From positions 924,636 through 988,635 of the forward strand of contig NZ_LT992558.1 of assembly GCF_900258435.1 (NCBI RefSeq): a DNA stretch of 64,000 bases. The letters are read 5' to 3'. The DNA is from Carnobacterium divergens (GTDB taxonomy: Bacteria; Bacillota; Bacilli; Lactobacillales; Carnobacteriaceae). Shown piece after piece: positions 51,995 through 62,851 of this stretch. The notes under the pieces are model-generated. The model did no database searches and had not been told where the DNA came from. It worked only from the letters and a program-made list of their open reading frames with translations. Positions within the stretch are counted from its first letter, which is position 1. Each line of letters opens with the position of its first letter. The position numbers and the translations under genes are program-made.

Positions 51995-52671
51995 CTAAAA
52001 TCACTCCTTAACGGGACATTTTTTTAATGAATCTTTTTCGTTCTATTGAAATTAAACACTATTACATAATAGCATAATTACTAAGTTATAAACTAGAACA
52101 ATCTGTCAATATATGTAGCAGCATGGTTGAATCGTACAGAGAATAGTTAAAAGCTTTTTTCAGGTCCTTCTTACCTAGGGGAGATACAGTGAATAAATCT
52201 TCTGGACATGTTCAGAAGATTTTTCTCGTTTTTATTATAAAAATTTAGTTATTTATTGTATCTAAAAAACATAACACAGAAAAAATAATTTTTATCTTCT
52301 ATAATTTTTAATGTCCAAAAAATAGCAACTAATTACATAGTTGTTTGTTATATAATTCGTCGGTTAGATAAGGATTGATAGTTTTAAAAATTGATTTTTT
52401 CTTTTTTAAAAGCTGTCTTTGGTGAGCGGTTGTAGAGTGATGAAATCAATGTGAGTAACTCTAAGGTGTTATAAAATAAATGGTTATCTAATTTTAAATA
52501 AATTAAATAAATTTAAATCTATCTTTTAATAATTAAAAACAAATAGATTCTTGTTGTAATGTTTTGTTTTTTTAATAATTATTAGAAATAATCTCATTGA
52601 CAATCCTCGTTATTTATAGATATAATATTTATGAAAACAATTTAAATTATAAATAAAAAGGGGAGATTTAT
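51995..52671. other. 677-bp intergenic region before the type VII locus
   Basis: No gene supported. It contains a clear terminator at 52195-52226 with no gene upstream on that strand, which may mark a lost gene or small transcript. A very A+T-rich segment (52480-52660) probably holds the esxA promoter; no exact boxes can be fixed. Confidence 0.55.
52195..52226 (+). terminator. Terminator of unassigned origin
   Basis: AAATCTTCTG and CAGAAGATTT form a perfect 10-bp stem with an 8-nt loop, followed by TTTT; no plus-strand gene ends before it within 600 bp outside the attR region. Confidence 0.75.
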
Positions 52672-52968
52672 ATGTCAGGAGCAATTTCGGTCACACCCGA
52701 GCAACTGAAATCACAAGCAAAGGTTTATCAACAAGCATCATCTCAAATTCAAGATGCCATTCGTAAGGTTAATTCAATGAATACGCAAATTGGTCAAGAA
52801 TGGAAAGGACAAGCGTTTCAATCTTATTTGGAACAATACAACCAATTAGAAGGAAACGTTAAAAAGATGGAAGAATTATTGATTAGTATCAATAGTCAAT
52901 TGACTAAGTATGCTGATACAGTAGCTCAACGTGACCAACAAGATGCAGGTTCTTTTGGTTTAAATTAA
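52672..52968 (+). CDS. esxA: WXG100 family type VII secretion substrate EsxA
   Basis: A 98-residue two-helix protein with the WXG turn at residues 44-46 (GQEWKGQAF) and no signal peptide, the standard size of EsxA. It is the small secreted substrate and structural partner of the type VIIb machine. AAAAGGGGAG precedes the ATG. A terminator directly after it probably lets it be made in excess over the downstream genes. Confidence 0.97.
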   Translation: MSGAISVTPEQLKSQAKVYQQASSQIQDAIRKVNSMNTQIGQEWKGQAFQSYLEQYNQLEGNVKKMEELLISINSQLTKYADTVAQRDQQDAGSFGLN

Positions 52969-52977
52969 TTTTGACAA

Positions 52978-53014
52978 AAAGCGTCAGTGCAATTCATTGC
53001 GCGGGCGTTTTTTC
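52978..53014 (+). terminator. Terminator/attenuator between esxA and esaA
   Basis: AGCGTCAGTGCAAT pairs with ATTGCGCGGGCGTT (one mismatch, some G-U pairs) around a 2-nt tip, followed by a T-run. Confidence 0.8.
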
Positions 53015-53037
53015 TATTAGTAAGGGGGAGAAGTAGA

Positions 53038-56000
53038 TTGAAAATGAAATTAATGAAATATCTTCCTATTATTTTGATTGTTGTGAGTAGCGTATTGTTC
53101 TTATTCACTTTTTCCTATTTAGGATTTAAAAGTGCAAGCCTTCAACAAACGTCCAATGAAAAAGTCACGAAAATGCAATATGTACTTGTAAACGAAGATA
53201 AAGGAACACTTTTTGAAGGGAAAAAATATTCTTTAGGAACAGATTTTGTCACATTAATTAATCAAGATACAGCAAATCGTTGGGAAACAACAACTAGAGA
53301 TATCGCGAGTCGAGGGGTTCTGGATGGACAATTTGACGCACAAATTATTATTCCGCAAGATTTTTCTGAACGAATTCTTGCATTGCAAAGTATAAATCCT
53401 GAAAAAGCACTAGTAGAGTATCAAGTACGAGAAGGTCAAAATGAAATAACCAATCAAGCGATTCAAGTAAAAGTAAACGATATACTTAAAGATTTCAACC
53501 AACGCATTGTTCAAATGTATTTTTCAAGTATTGTAGGCAACCTGTCAGAGGCTCAACAAAATGTTAATCAAATTGTTGGAGTAGAAACGAACCATAAAAA
53601 TAATTTAGAGAAAAAAGTTTATTTACCTTTTAAAGAGGTTCCAACCAATTTTTCTAGTGTTATTGATACTGCGAGTATCTTAGATGAAGAAAATAAACTA
53701 TTTACGTCAGAACAGGAAGCATTTGTTCTATCTGTGAAACAGCTAATGGAAACGAATAGTGCTAGTTTAGAAGATAATAGCAAATCAACTGAAGACGTCC
53801 AAAAAGCTGTGAACGATTATGCTGATGAGGGAAATGAAAAATTGGAACTCTCAATTAAACAGTTTAATGAGCAATTTGAGTTGCAAAAAGAACAATTAGA
53901 AAAGCAATGGCAAAATGATTCGAAAGGTTACAAAGAACAACATGACGGTTTTGATGATCGCATAAAAGATCAGCTAGATTTATTTTTTGCTAAAGGACAT
54001 GAAGGATCTGAGGATTCAGGTGTCTACGCTAATTTTTTAACAAATGCGTATTCGTTTAAAAAAGAACAGAGCAAGAGAATTACGGAATTAACAAGCGAAA
54101 TAGCGGACTTAGAAGAGCAAGTAAAAAAATTATCAACTTTGAAAGAGGATATTGCGGAAAAATATTACAATAATAGAGAAGCTAATCCAGACACAGCAAC
54201 AGAAGACGAAATAAAACTGGCTATTTCAAAATTATTAACACCGACAGATAAAGAATCAGAGATAAAAGAAGAGGGCGATTATTTAAAGGCTGTTGCTAAC
54301 GAGCTGGAACACTTACAAAATGTTGCTTTACCCTCAGCTACTGATTTCCCAATCCTATTACAAAAACTTATGAATAAAGGCTTAGTTACACCAGAAGCAA
54401 GCGCAAAGCTAAGTGCTTCTTACGATATTGTTACTCGATATGCTCCTGATTTGACTGGTAATGGCAATCAATTTAACTTGTTATCAACTGATCCAAAAGA
54501 TAATCTATCATCAGATTTTTCTGTAATGAACACAGTCGATGTGAGCTTAAAACCAGGGGAAAATCAAAAATTACAATTCAATCACACTTTTAAAGCTGGG
54601 AGTACTGGGTCAGTTGAAGTGATTAATTTAGAAGAAATCAGAGGGAATTTAGAAAAATTAATGAACAGTCAATTAACTGATTCAGATTATACAGCTGCAG
54701 TAACGATTGAGGGGACACAATTAAATATAGCCATCATACTTAAGGAAATTGATGAAGAAATCGATAAAGAAATGGATGCTAAGGCAACGCCAAATGCTCC
54801 AGGGAACGACCATATTTCATATACCTTTGAATCTAAAATCAAATGGGAGTATCCACACAGCGATACCGATACCGAATATTTTCAATGTCACTATTCTTGG
54901 ACATTAAATAAATCCATGACATCAGGTCAGTTAGCTAGTTATATTGATAAAGATCAACCTTTAAAACAAGACTTACCTGAACTCTTTAGTCTTTTTACGC
55001 TCTTAACATCAACGGCTGATAAATTAACAACCATTTATGCAGATCCAACAAATTTAGATATCGTTCATTTTTCTGAGTTCGTTACAAGTCATCCAGATAA
55101 ATCATTTAATGAGTTAGCTACTCAAAATTCTGTTTATTGGCTTTACAATAACGTAACAGATTCTAAAATGATTGCACAAATTTCAGATTCACTTTATGAA
55201 AAGTATAAAGCAAATGGAAATGAATTATACACCGATGTTGAAGAACAAATTAAGCAATTAAAAGCGACAATTGGTACGCAAGACGATAAAAATGAAAACG
55301 AAACCGCGACTTTATACGGTACGTTAAATCTTATGACGGTTCCAGAAATGATGTTACAAGAAGCCTCTTTATTAGGTTCTTGGTTTGATACAGCAAATAA
55401 AGAAATCGACGCAGCATACAATTCGTGGACTGAAACCGAAAAAGTAGCAGCAGAATCTGTTATCACTGAAACGAACGCACATCCTGAAAAAAACGATACT
55501 ACTGGAATAAACGCTGAGACAGAAAACTTAGTGAAAAGCATTCAATCATTAGCTAGTAGCTCAAAAGAAACCGCTAAAAATACAGGAGAAGCAGCTGCAA
55601 AAGTTAAAGATGTAGGACCTATTATCCAGTCATTAAAAGAATCTACAAACAAGGTTCAGACTAATGCAAACACTATTTTAACTAGTTTAGATAAGACTGT
55701 TGTTGAAGTACACGAAACAACAAAAGAGAACAATAAGTATGCGGAATCTTTTGATAAAGTTCTTTCTAATACTAGAGATGGAGGAACAGACAATTCAACC
55801 GTGTTCAACTTTCTTTCAAACCCGATTCAAGAAAAAGGCGATTTTGGAAAAACAAGGCAAAATTCGTTAATCCCATATTATGCAACGCTTATAGCTTCTT
55901 TTATTATTATCTTAGTGGCGATTGCAATGCAAAAATACATGAGAAGAAGAATTGCTACTAAGACTGATTTACTCATAAATCCTTCAAGAGCTTGGTACAA

Positions 56001-56436
56001 TACGTCGAATATGGTTGTGATCTTGCTTAGTAGTGTTGCGCTATCATTTATATTTGCGCTTAACTTAAGTCTTGTTGTGGGGATAGACTCAAAAATAGCA
56101 TGGTTTAGTTATGCCTTCTTAGTTTTATTTGCAGGTCTATTGATTACACTTGGCTGTATGAGACAGTTCCGATTACTGACCCTTTATCTATGCGGTGGAC
56201 TATTAGGATTATTTTTAATGCTGACTCCGTTACTAGGAGTTGTAACGAAAACAGGTTCCTTTACAAATATAGTGTACCGACTTTCACCATTGCAAAATAT
56301 TCAAAATGGATTCACAGCGCTATTAAATGGAGGAAGTATTGGTTGGGTAAGTTACATGATTCTAGCGATAGTAGCAATTGTTGGAATTCTATTAAATTTT
56401 TGGGTGAAACCAGATGATAGAAAAATGAGTGCATGA
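53038..56436 (+). CDS. esaA: Type VII secretion accessory membrane protein EsaA
   Basis: A 1132-residue protein. It has one N-terminal transmembrane helix (about 8-27), a very large extracytoplasmic region with coiled-coil stretches (about 240-330, 345-375 and 820-920) and five or six C-terminal helices, the layout of the EsaA/YueB/Pip family. YueB is the receptor of phage SPP1. TTG 53038 has AAGGGGG 9 nt upstream and is the preferred start; ATGs at 53044 and 53053 are alternatives. Family members form the extracellular stalk of the type VIIb machine. Confidence 0.92.
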   Translation: MKMKLMKYLPIILIVVSSVLFLFTFSYLGFKSASLQQTSNEKVTKMQYVLVNEDKGTLFEGKKYSLGTDFVTLINQDTANRWETTTRDIASRGVLDGQFDAQIIIPQDFSERILALQSINPEKALVEYQVREGQNEITNQAIQVKVNDILKDFNQRIVQMYFSSIVGNLSEAQQNVNQIVGVETNHKNNLEKKVYLPFKEVPTNFSSVIDTASILDEENKLFTSEQEAFVLSVKQLMETNSASLEDNSKSTEDVQKAVNDYADEGNEKLELSIKQFNEQFELQKEQLEKQWQNDSKGYKEQHDGFDDRIKDQLDLFFAKGHEGSEDSGVYANFLTNAYSFKKEQSKRITELTSEIADLEEQVKKLSTLKEDIAEKYYNNREANPDTATEDEIKLAISKLLTPTDKESEIKEEGDYLKAVANELEHLQNVALPSATDFPILLQKLMNKGLVTPEASAKLSASYDIVTRYAPDLTGNGNQFNLLSTDPKDNLSSDFSVMNTVDVSLKPGENQKLQFNHTFKAGSTGSVEVINLEEIRGNLEKLMNSQLTDSDYTAAVTIEGTQLNIAIILKEIDEEIDKEMDAKATPNAPGNDHISYTFESKIKWEYPHSDTDTEYFQCHYSWTLNKSMTSGQLASYIDKDQPLKQDLPELFSLFTLLTSTADKLTTIYADPTNLDIVHFSEFVTSHPDKSFNELATQNSVYWLYNNVTDSKMIAQISDSLYEKYKANGNELYTDVEEQIKQLKATIGTQDDKNENETATLYGTLNLMTVPEMMLQEASLLGSWFDTANKEIDAAYNSWTETEKVAAESVITETNAHPEKNDTTGINAETENLVKSIQSLASSSKETAKNTGEAAAKVKDVGPIIQSLKESTNKVQTNANTILTSLDKTVVEVHETTKENNKYAESFDKVLSNTRDGGTDNSTVFNFLSNPIQEKGDFGKTRQNSLIPYYATLIASFIIILVAIAMQKYMRRRIATKTDLLINPSRAWYNTSNMVVILLSSVALSFIFALNLSLVVGIDSKIAWFSYAFLVLFAGLLITLGCMRQFRLLTLYLCGGLLGLFLMLTPLLGVVTKTGSFTNIVYRLSPLQNIQNGFTALLNGGSIGWVSYMILAIVAIVGILLNFWVKPDDRKMSA

Positions 56437-56468
56437 TTCTTTCTATTATTGATATGAGGAGAAAAGAG

Positions 56469-56963
56469 ATGCAAAGTAGACAAATTATTAATTTTAAAAC
56501 TATTTTAAAAGGGATGATGTTCCTTGCCTTGTTTATGTTCTTACAAAGCGTTCCTAGCTATGCAGCTGCGGGAGATCTAAAAATAAATAATCAAGTGATT
56601 TATGAAAAAAATGCAGAAAGCCAAAAAAATGCTACTACTTTTACAATTAATCAATTGTTTATGACGGATATGTCGAATAAAGATCAGCAATTAAACAAAG
56701 AACAAACAGAAATAATTGCAAGTGCTCAAAAAGAATTGTTTTTAAAAAAGACACCAAAAGAACAGACGATTGAACAACACGTAACGCCTATCCTTTTTTC
56801 AAAAGATTATACCTTAAACGATCATCTTGATTCTGATGAATTGAAATTAGGAAAAGAAAATCATGTTGTTTTTATTCTAGGTGGTATTGTGGGCGGATGC
56901 GTTGTTCTTGGCTTAGGAATCTTATTAGGTCGCTCATTTCCATCATGGGTAAAAAAAGGATAG
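56469..56963 (+). CDS. essA: Type VII secretion protein EssA
   Basis: A 164-residue protein with an N-terminal hydrophobic segment ending SVPSYAAAG (signal-like), an extracytoplasmic Lys/Gln-rich part and one C-terminal helix (about 137-158) before a short basic end, the EssA layout. The ATG at 56469 has GAGGAG upstream; the frame is open 12 codons further. It lies between esaA and esaB as in staphylococci and enterococci. Confidence 0.85.
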   Translation: MQSRQIINFKTILKGMMFLALFMFLQSVPSYAAAGDLKINNQVIYEKNAESQKNATTFTINQLFMTDMSNKDQQLNKEQTEIIASAQKELFLKKTPKEQTIEQHVTPILFSKDYTLNDHLDSDELKLGKENHVVFILGGIVGGCVVLGLGILLGRSFPSWVKKG

Positions 56964-56978
56964 AAAGGCGGAAATTTT

Positions 56979-57239
56979 ATGAGAAAAGACACCTCTATTA
57001 GTATTGGACTACATGTGGGCAAACAAATTATCGATTTACAGATTCCGATAAAAGTATCTGTAAATCGTTTAAAAGAATTATTGAAGGAGTCGCTGGAGCT
57101 GGCAAATATTTTTTTGCCGGATTCATTTGAGTTAGAAATACTAAATAAATCCATTCAATTAAAAGAAGAAGTCCTCCTTGCTAATTATGCACTAGGTGAC
57201 GGAGATCAATTGCTTGTTAAAGAAACTATGGAAAAGTAA
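56979..57239 (+). CDS. esaB: EsaB/YukD ubiquitin-like type VII protein
   Basis: An 86-residue soluble protein with a ubiquitin-like strand pattern (SISIGLHVG; IIDLQIPIKVSVNRLKELL; YALGDGDQLLV), the size and position of EsaB/YukD. It is a cytoplasmic factor required for or regulating type VIIb secretion. It lies 15 nt after essA. Confidence 0.9.
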   Translation: MRKDTSISIGLHVGKQIIDLQIPIKVSVNRLKELLKESLELANIFLPDSFELEILNKSIQLKEEVLLANYALGDGDQLLVKETMEK

Positions 57240-57252
57240 AGGGGCGTAAAAC

Positions 57253-58425
57253 GTGAGTGAAGTAAAAGATATATCGGAAAAAATAGACATTCAAATTCAA
57301 AAAGATAAGGTACTTGTTACATTACAAGCCAATCAATACCGCTTGTCAGAGCTGGATCAATTTCAGCATGTTCTTCAAAAAAAGAATACTCTTTTGGCAG
57401 GAGAAATTATAGAGAAAACAGAGGAACAACTCATTCTTTCTTATGAAAAAGATCCATATGCAGTCACTATTGAAGAAACAGTAAAAAAATTGACGCCAGT
57501 TAATCGATTGCTCTTAGCACAAAAAATACGTTTTATAGAGTCCTTTAATCAGACAACTATCCAACCGTTTATTCATCCAAGCAATATTTTTCTTTTTGGT
57601 GAAGAGCTACTGATTGCTCATCGAGGATTTATGAATAGCGTTGTGCCACACGTAACAACTGAAGAAGGTTTTTTAAAACAGTATCGGGCTCTAATTCTTT
57701 TTATTCTTCACCCTAAATTAGATTATGAACGACTGATTGAAGGTGCTGGAACGTTACAAGATCCACTTTCTAAATCAATTCAATCTGCCCTTTCGATAGA
57801 AGAAATTGATCAAAAGATTAGCGAGCAAGTAGTTATTCAAAAAATGAAACAAGACCACTTAAACAAAATGGTCAATAAAAAAAGCTATTCTTTATTTAAA
57901 TGGGGAAGTCTGGTTTTATTTGTAGCAACGCTTATCTTAGGCTTTTTTGTGGGAGATTTTGCATTGAAAAAAGTTCCCACCCAAGAACGAATTATTACAG
58001 CAGAATCTAATTATATTGCGAACGATTATGCAGAAGTATTAAACACTCTTAAGGAGGATACACCTGAAACATTGCCTAAAAGTGCCCAATATGTTTACGC
58101 AGTAAGTTCGATACAATTAGATAACTTATCCAATGAACAAAAAGAGATGATTTTAAACAATGTGTCTCAAAAATCAAATGAAAATACATTGCTCTATTGG
58201 ATCTATATCGGCAAAGGTTCATTTGAAAAAGCTCTTGATATTGCACAAAATGTGGGAGACAACCAACTTATTTTACACGCATACACTAAACTGTATGAAG
58301 CAACAAAACTAGACACAAAAATGAATGGTGAAAAGAAACAAGAATTACTGACTAAATATGAAGAAGCGATTGCTAAGTATATGAAACTGTTAGGAGGAAC
58401 ACCGGATGATTCTGAAAACGAATAA
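57253..58425 (+). CDS. essB: Type VII secretion protein EssB
   Basis: A 390-residue protein with a cytoplasmic pseudokinase-like N-domain (about 1-200), one transmembrane helix (about 218-238, LVLFVATLILGFFVGDF) and an extracytoplasmic helical C-domain, as in EssB/YukC. It contacts EsxA and EssC in the membrane complex. Its stop overlaps essC by 20 nt. Confidence 0.93.
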   Translation: MSEVKDISEKIDIQIQKDKVLVTLQANQYRLSELDQFQHVLQKKNTLLAGEIIEKTEEQLILSYEKDPYAVTIEETVKKLTPVNRLLLAQKIRFIESFNQTTIQPFIHPSNIFLFGEELLIAHRGFMNSVVPHVTTEEGFLKQYRALILFILHPKLDYERLIEGAGTLQDPLSKSIQSALSIEEIDQKISEQVVIQKMKQDHLNKMVNKKSYSLFKWGSLVLFVATLILGFFVGDFALKKVPTQERIITAESNYIANDYAEVLNTLKEDTPETLPKSAQYVYAVSSIQLDNLSNEQKEMILNNVSQKSNENTLLYWIYIGKGSFEKALDIAQNVGDNQLILHAYTKLYEATKLDTKMNGEKKQELLTKYEEAIAKYMKLLGGTPDDSENE

Positions 58426-61400
58426 CATAGCGAATGATTCGATTGTTCCTATTGATGATCAAATGAAGGCTAATCCAACTACGCTTTTTGAGGTGTTTTA
58501 TTTTGGAGAGCGGTTTTCTCATTATCAGCTAACAACAGCTAACCCGGAATTAGTGATTGATGGACATGTAGTCGTTTATAACGGTCAGGAAATTTTAATT
58601 GACGATCAACCCTATGAAAAAACAAATGCCAACTTTATTGTAATGAAGCCAAACGAGTATCAAACGATTGTTACAAATAAACCTAAAAAAGATTTTACAA
58701 TTTCTTCGATGTCTTCATCAGCGATAAGCATAGAAACAGCAGCGTTTGTTTCGGTCACAGTTAAAAATAAAATGCCGCAATACAATGTAGCGATATACGC
58801 AAATAAGGAAAAAATCTATTTTAATGGAAAGTTAGTTGAAAAAGGATCCTTTGACTTTGTTACTGGAAATCAGTTAGTAATGGATAAACTAATTATAGAA
58901 GTTCGGGAAAATCAATTAAAGCTAACAACTTTAGGAACGGAGTTCACGTTGAATCCCTTTGAACTCATTGAACAAAGCTACAAACCTGAATACCCATCTG
59001 AATTTCCATTATTCAGACGAAGCCCTCGCATCCATCTAAAAGAACCAAAAATGGATGTAGAGGTAATGTCTCCTACCCCAAAAGAAAAAGAAGGAAAAAA
59101 CGAATTAGTAAGAACCCTTGTCCCTCCTTTGGGAATGGTGGTTTTAAGCGGCGCTACCAGCTTTTTAAGTGGTGGGAATCCAATTATGATGCTAAGTATG
59201 GGGGGAGCTAGTTTATTAACGGCAGGGTTTTCGGTATCTAGCTATTTTACCAATAAGAAAGAAACAAAAGAGAAAAACCAACAAAGCGAAAGCTCTTATA
59301 AACAATATCTCATCCAGAAGAAGGGCGATGTTTCCCTTTTACAGCAAGAGCAAGAGCACGCACTTACGTATATGTACCCATCAATGAATGACCTTGCCTT
59401 AATGGCTAAAGATTATGAAGCTCGAATTTATGAACGAATGACAACCAACGAAGATTTTTTAAAAGTTCATGTTGGAACTGGAGAAATTCAATCAAGCTTT
59501 GCTGTAAAGTATCAACCAAATGAAGAGAGTGAATTGAGTTCGCTAGCAGAAAAAGAACTCGTTTGGCCATACCAACAATTAGAATCAGCTCCGATTGTAA
59601 TCCCTTTAATGGATCAAACCGTTGGGCTAGCAGGAAATTATCCAGTATTGCGAACAGCGATCCAAACGCTATTGTTCCAAATTTCAATGCTGCATTCGTA
59701 TCGAGATGTTGAATTTGTGACATTGGTTCCAGAAAATGATTATGATCTTAACTGGCATGCTTGGAGATGGTTGCCGCATCTGAAAATTCGCAGCTTAAAT
59801 TTAAGAGGAATTATCCATAACGCTCAAACCCGAGATATGGTGCTCAACTCCTTTTACCAAATTTTAACAAAAAGAAGACAAGAACTAAAAGAAGCTGGCA
59901 ATGAAAAGATTCGGTTCCAGCCTCATTATGTGTTCTCTATTTTAGAAGAAAGCTGGTTATCAGGACATGGACTAAATGAATTTTTAGCAGAAGATATGAG
60001 TCCCTATGGTGTGACGGTGATTTGGGGGAAAGATGCGTTACCAATGCTCCCAGAAACAACGACAACTTTAATTGATTACCAAAGCAGTGAATCCGCAATT
60101 TTGATTAACCAAAACAATGAATATGTGAATCAATCCTTTGTACCGACCCATTTACCTACCGCTTATCCAATTGAAGAAGCACTGCAGCGGTTAGCGAATT
60201 TACATCATGTTGAGGTAGAAAAAAATGCTGTTCCTGAAAGTCTAGATTTATTAGAACAGTATGAAGTGAAAAGAATTGAAGAATTAAAGATTAAAAATCG
60301 TTGGTTAGATGCTGAACCAAACAAATCTATTCGCTCATTAATTGGATGGCGAGGAAAATCAGATTTTGTATATTGGGATTTACATGAACGAGCGCATGGA
60401 CCACATGCATTAGTTGGAGGAACAACAGGTTCAGGGAAATCAGAATTTTTAACAACTTATCTAATTGGTTTAGCAATTAATTTTTCACCAGAAGATATTG
60501 GAATGTTGATTATTGACTGGAAAGGTGGCGGAATTGCCAATACCTTAGATAAATTACCGCATTTTATGGGGGCAATCACCAACTTAGATGGGGCTGGAAC
60601 TGCTAGAGCGTTAGCAAGTATCAAGGCAGAATTAAATAAAAGACAAAGAGAGTTTGCTAAATATGGTGTGAATAATATCAATGGTTATATGAGTTTATAC
60701 AAGCAAAGAAATACACCAAAACCAGATGTCGTTTATCCTAATAAACCACTCCCACATTTAATTTTAGTCTCAGATGAATTTGCGGAATTAAAGGCGAATG
60801 TTCCAGAATTCTTAGATGAATTAACATCTGTTGCTCGGATTGGTCGTTCCTTAGGTGTTCATTTAATTTTAGCTACCCAAAAACCATCGGGCGTGGTTAA
60901 CGATCAAATTGAAGCAAATAGTACTAGTAAAATTGCACTAAAAATGGCAAGTGTTCAAGATTCTAATGAGCTTTTAAAAACACCAGATGCTGCTCAAATT
61001 ACGAATCCTGGTAGAGGGTATCTTAAAGTTGGAGAAAATGAAGTATATGAACTTTTCCAAAGTGGTTATGCAGGGGTTCTTTATGATCCAGATCAGACTA
61101 TGGAAGAAGTTGTAGATGAACGTATTTTTAAAATTAATGATTTAGGTCAAACAGAGTTACTTTATGATCCAGATGAAGATATTGTGCAAGGAAAAGATAC
61201 AAGTGATTTGCCAACACAATTAGAAGCTGTGATTGAAACGATAGAACAAATTTTTGAACAATCAGAGTTTACCATTCCTGATAAACCTTGGCTACCTAAT
61301 CTTAGTGAACAAATAGCAACACCGACTATTGAGGAAGCAGAACAAAGAAATGTAACGATTCCACTTGGTTTGTTAGATATTCCATCTGAACAAGCGCAAA

Positions 61401-62851
61401 AAATTTACCATTATAATTTAGAAAAAGCAAGTCATACAGCTATATTTTCAAGTCCTGGTTATGGTAAATCAACACTGTTACAAACATTAATCATGAATTT
61501 AGCACATCAAAATACACCAGAACAAGTCCAATTAAACTTATTGGATTTTGGGAACAACGGATTGTTGCCATTAAAAGATTTACCACATGTAGCAGATATT
61601 GTCACGCTAGAAGAAGATGAAAAACTACAAAAAATGTTAGATAGAATTTCTGGATTGTTGGCTGAACGAAAAGGTTCCTTTAAAAAAAATGGTGTTGCTA
61701 GTATTATGCAGTATGAAGCAAAAACGGATTCGAAGTTACCAATCATTGTGAATGTTTTAGATGGGTATGATGGATTGAGCTTAGAAGATAATCGAAAAGA
61801 TAAAATTGACGAAGTGTTACTTCAATTATTAAGAGATGGTGCAAGCTTAGGCGTTTATTTAATTTTAACTGCTAGCCGTTCAGGTAGTATTCGTATGAAT
61901 ATGATGAGTAACATTGCAACTAAAATTGCGCTATACTTAAATGATGAAACGGAGTTAAGCACATTACTGGGGAGAGAGACTCTTGCTCCACAGGCAATTA
62001 ATGGTCGAGGACAAGTCATGTTGGATACGCCAACAGCAGTTCAATTCTATTTACCGATTCAAGGAGAAGACAGTTCTGATCTATTGGAAAATCTTGAAAA
62101 AGAAGTCACTCGAATGAATCATGATTGGACTGGGAAACGTCCTGAGAAGATACCGATGGTTCCAGAAGAATTAACCATTCAAAATTTTAGTTCATTTGTA
62201 AAAGAAATAGATGCCGATAATTTATACCTTGGATTAAATAAATTATCTTCATTAGTAGAAAAGTTTCCACTATTCCAAGGAAAGAGTTTAGGTATATTTA
62301 CCGCATCGAATAAACAATTTAGGTTGATGATGCCATGGTTTATGCAACTAATCAGTGATTGGAAAGAAGAGAAGGACATCATTTTAATTGACGCAGCCGG
62401 AACATTAGAGGAAAATTCAACGAATGTATCAACTTATATTGATCGAATGAAAGTCACACAACAAAACTTTGAACTAAAAGAATCGTTAGAAGTAATGTTG
62501 TCAAATAATTCAAACCAAAGAGTCGTAATAATAAATGGTGTTGCAGAATTAGTTGATAAGCTTTTCTTAAATCCAGAGGAAGTCGCTTTTCTTTTAAATG
62601 GTGGCAATGATCATTTGCAACTTATAGTTATAGATAGCTTATCCAAAGTTGGGAATACCTATGGTGGCTTGACGAATATGGTGAAAGAGAGTGTGTATCA
62701 AATTCTATTTGGTGGTAGCTTACAAAATCAACTATTTATAGAGAATTTACCGTATACGCAAAAAAATGTTGTGGTTCCTCGAAATGTTCTTCATAGTTTG
62801 AAGGATGACGTTTTTGAAGATATTGTTGTACCAATGGAGGTAGGAGAATGA
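58406..62851 (+). CDS. essC: Type VII secretion ATPase EssC (FtsK/SpoIIIE family)
   Basis: A 1481-residue motor protein. Two FHA-like beta domains (about 1-190) precede two transmembrane helices (about 228-262). The first FtsK/SpoIIIE domain has Walker A GGTTGSGKSE (about 671-680) and Walker B LILVSDEF; the second has SSPGYGKSTLL (about 1014). A third C-terminal ATPase-like domain (about 1270-1480) has GIFTASNKQ in place of a P-loop, so it is degenerate, as is common in EssC. GGAGG precedes the ATG inside essB. The C-terminal region usually varies with the effectors encoded downstream. Confidence 0.96.
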   Translation: MILKTNNIANDSIVPIDDQMKANPTTLFEVFYFGERFSHYQLTTANPELVIDGHVVVYNGQEILIDDQPYEKTNANFIVMKPNEYQTIVTNKPKKDFTISSMSSSAISIETAAFVSVTVKNKMPQYNVAIYANKEKIYFNGKLVEKGSFDFVTGNQLVMDKLIIEVRENQLKLTTLGTEFTLNPFELIEQSYKPEYPSEFPLFRRSPRIHLKEPKMDVEVMSPTPKEKEGKNELVRTLVPPLGMVVLSGATSFLSGGNPIMMLSMGGASLLTAGFSVSSYFTNKKETKEKNQQSESSYKQYLIQKKGDVSLLQQEQEHALTYMYPSMNDLALMAKDYEARIYERMTTNEDFLKVHVGTGEIQSSFAVKYQPNEESELSSLAEKELVWPYQQLESAPIVIPLMDQTVGLAGNYPVLRTAIQTLLFQISMLHSYRDVEFVTLVPENDYDLNWHAWRWLPHLKIRSLNLRGIIHNAQTRDMVLNSFYQILTKRRQELKEAGNEKIRFQPHYVFSILEESWLSGHGLNEFLAEDMSPYGVTVIWGKDALPMLPETTTTLIDYQSSESAILINQNNEYVNQSFVPTHLPTAYPIEEALQRLANLHHVEVEKNAVPESLDLLEQYEVKRIEELKIKNRWLDAEPNKSIRSLIGWRGKSDFVYWDLHERAHGPHALVGGTTGSGKSEFLTTYLIGLAINFSPEDIGMLIIDWKGGGIANTLDKLPHFMGAITNLDGAGTARALASIKAELNKRQREFAKYGVNNINGYMSLYKQRNTPKPDVVYPNKPLPHLILVSDEFAELKANVPEFLDELTSVARIGRSLGVHLILATQKPSGVVNDQIEANSTSKIALKMASVQDSNELLKTPDAAQITNPGRGYLKVGENEVYELFQSGYAGVLYDPDQTMEEVVDERIFKINDLGQTELLYDPDEDIVQGKDTSDLPTQLEAVIETIEQIFEQSEFTIPDKPWLPNLSEQIATPTIEEAEQRNVTIPLGLLDIPSEQAQKIYHYNLEKASHTAIFSSPGYGKSTLLQTLIMNLAHQNTPEQVQLNLLDFGNNGLLPLKDLPHVADIVTLEEDEKLQKMLDRISGLLAERKGSFKKNGVASIMQYEAKTDSKLPIIVNVLDGYDGLSLEDNRKDKIDEVLLQLLRDGASLGVYLILTASRSGSIRMNMMSNIATKIALYLNDETELSTLLGRETLAPQAINGRGQVMLDTPTAVQFYLPIQGEDSSDLLENLEKEVTRMNHDWTGKRPEKIPMVPEELTIQNFSSFVKEIDADNLYLGLNKLSSLVEKFPLFQGKSLGIFTASNKQFRLMMPWFMQLISDWKEEKDIILIDAAGTLEENSTNVSTYIDRMKVTQQNFELKESLEVMLSNNSNQRVVIINGVAELVDKLFLNPEEVAFLLNGGNDHLQLIVIDSLSKVGNTYGGLTNMVKESVYQILFGGSLQNQLFIENLPYTQKNVVVPRNVLHSLKDDVFEDIVVPMEVGE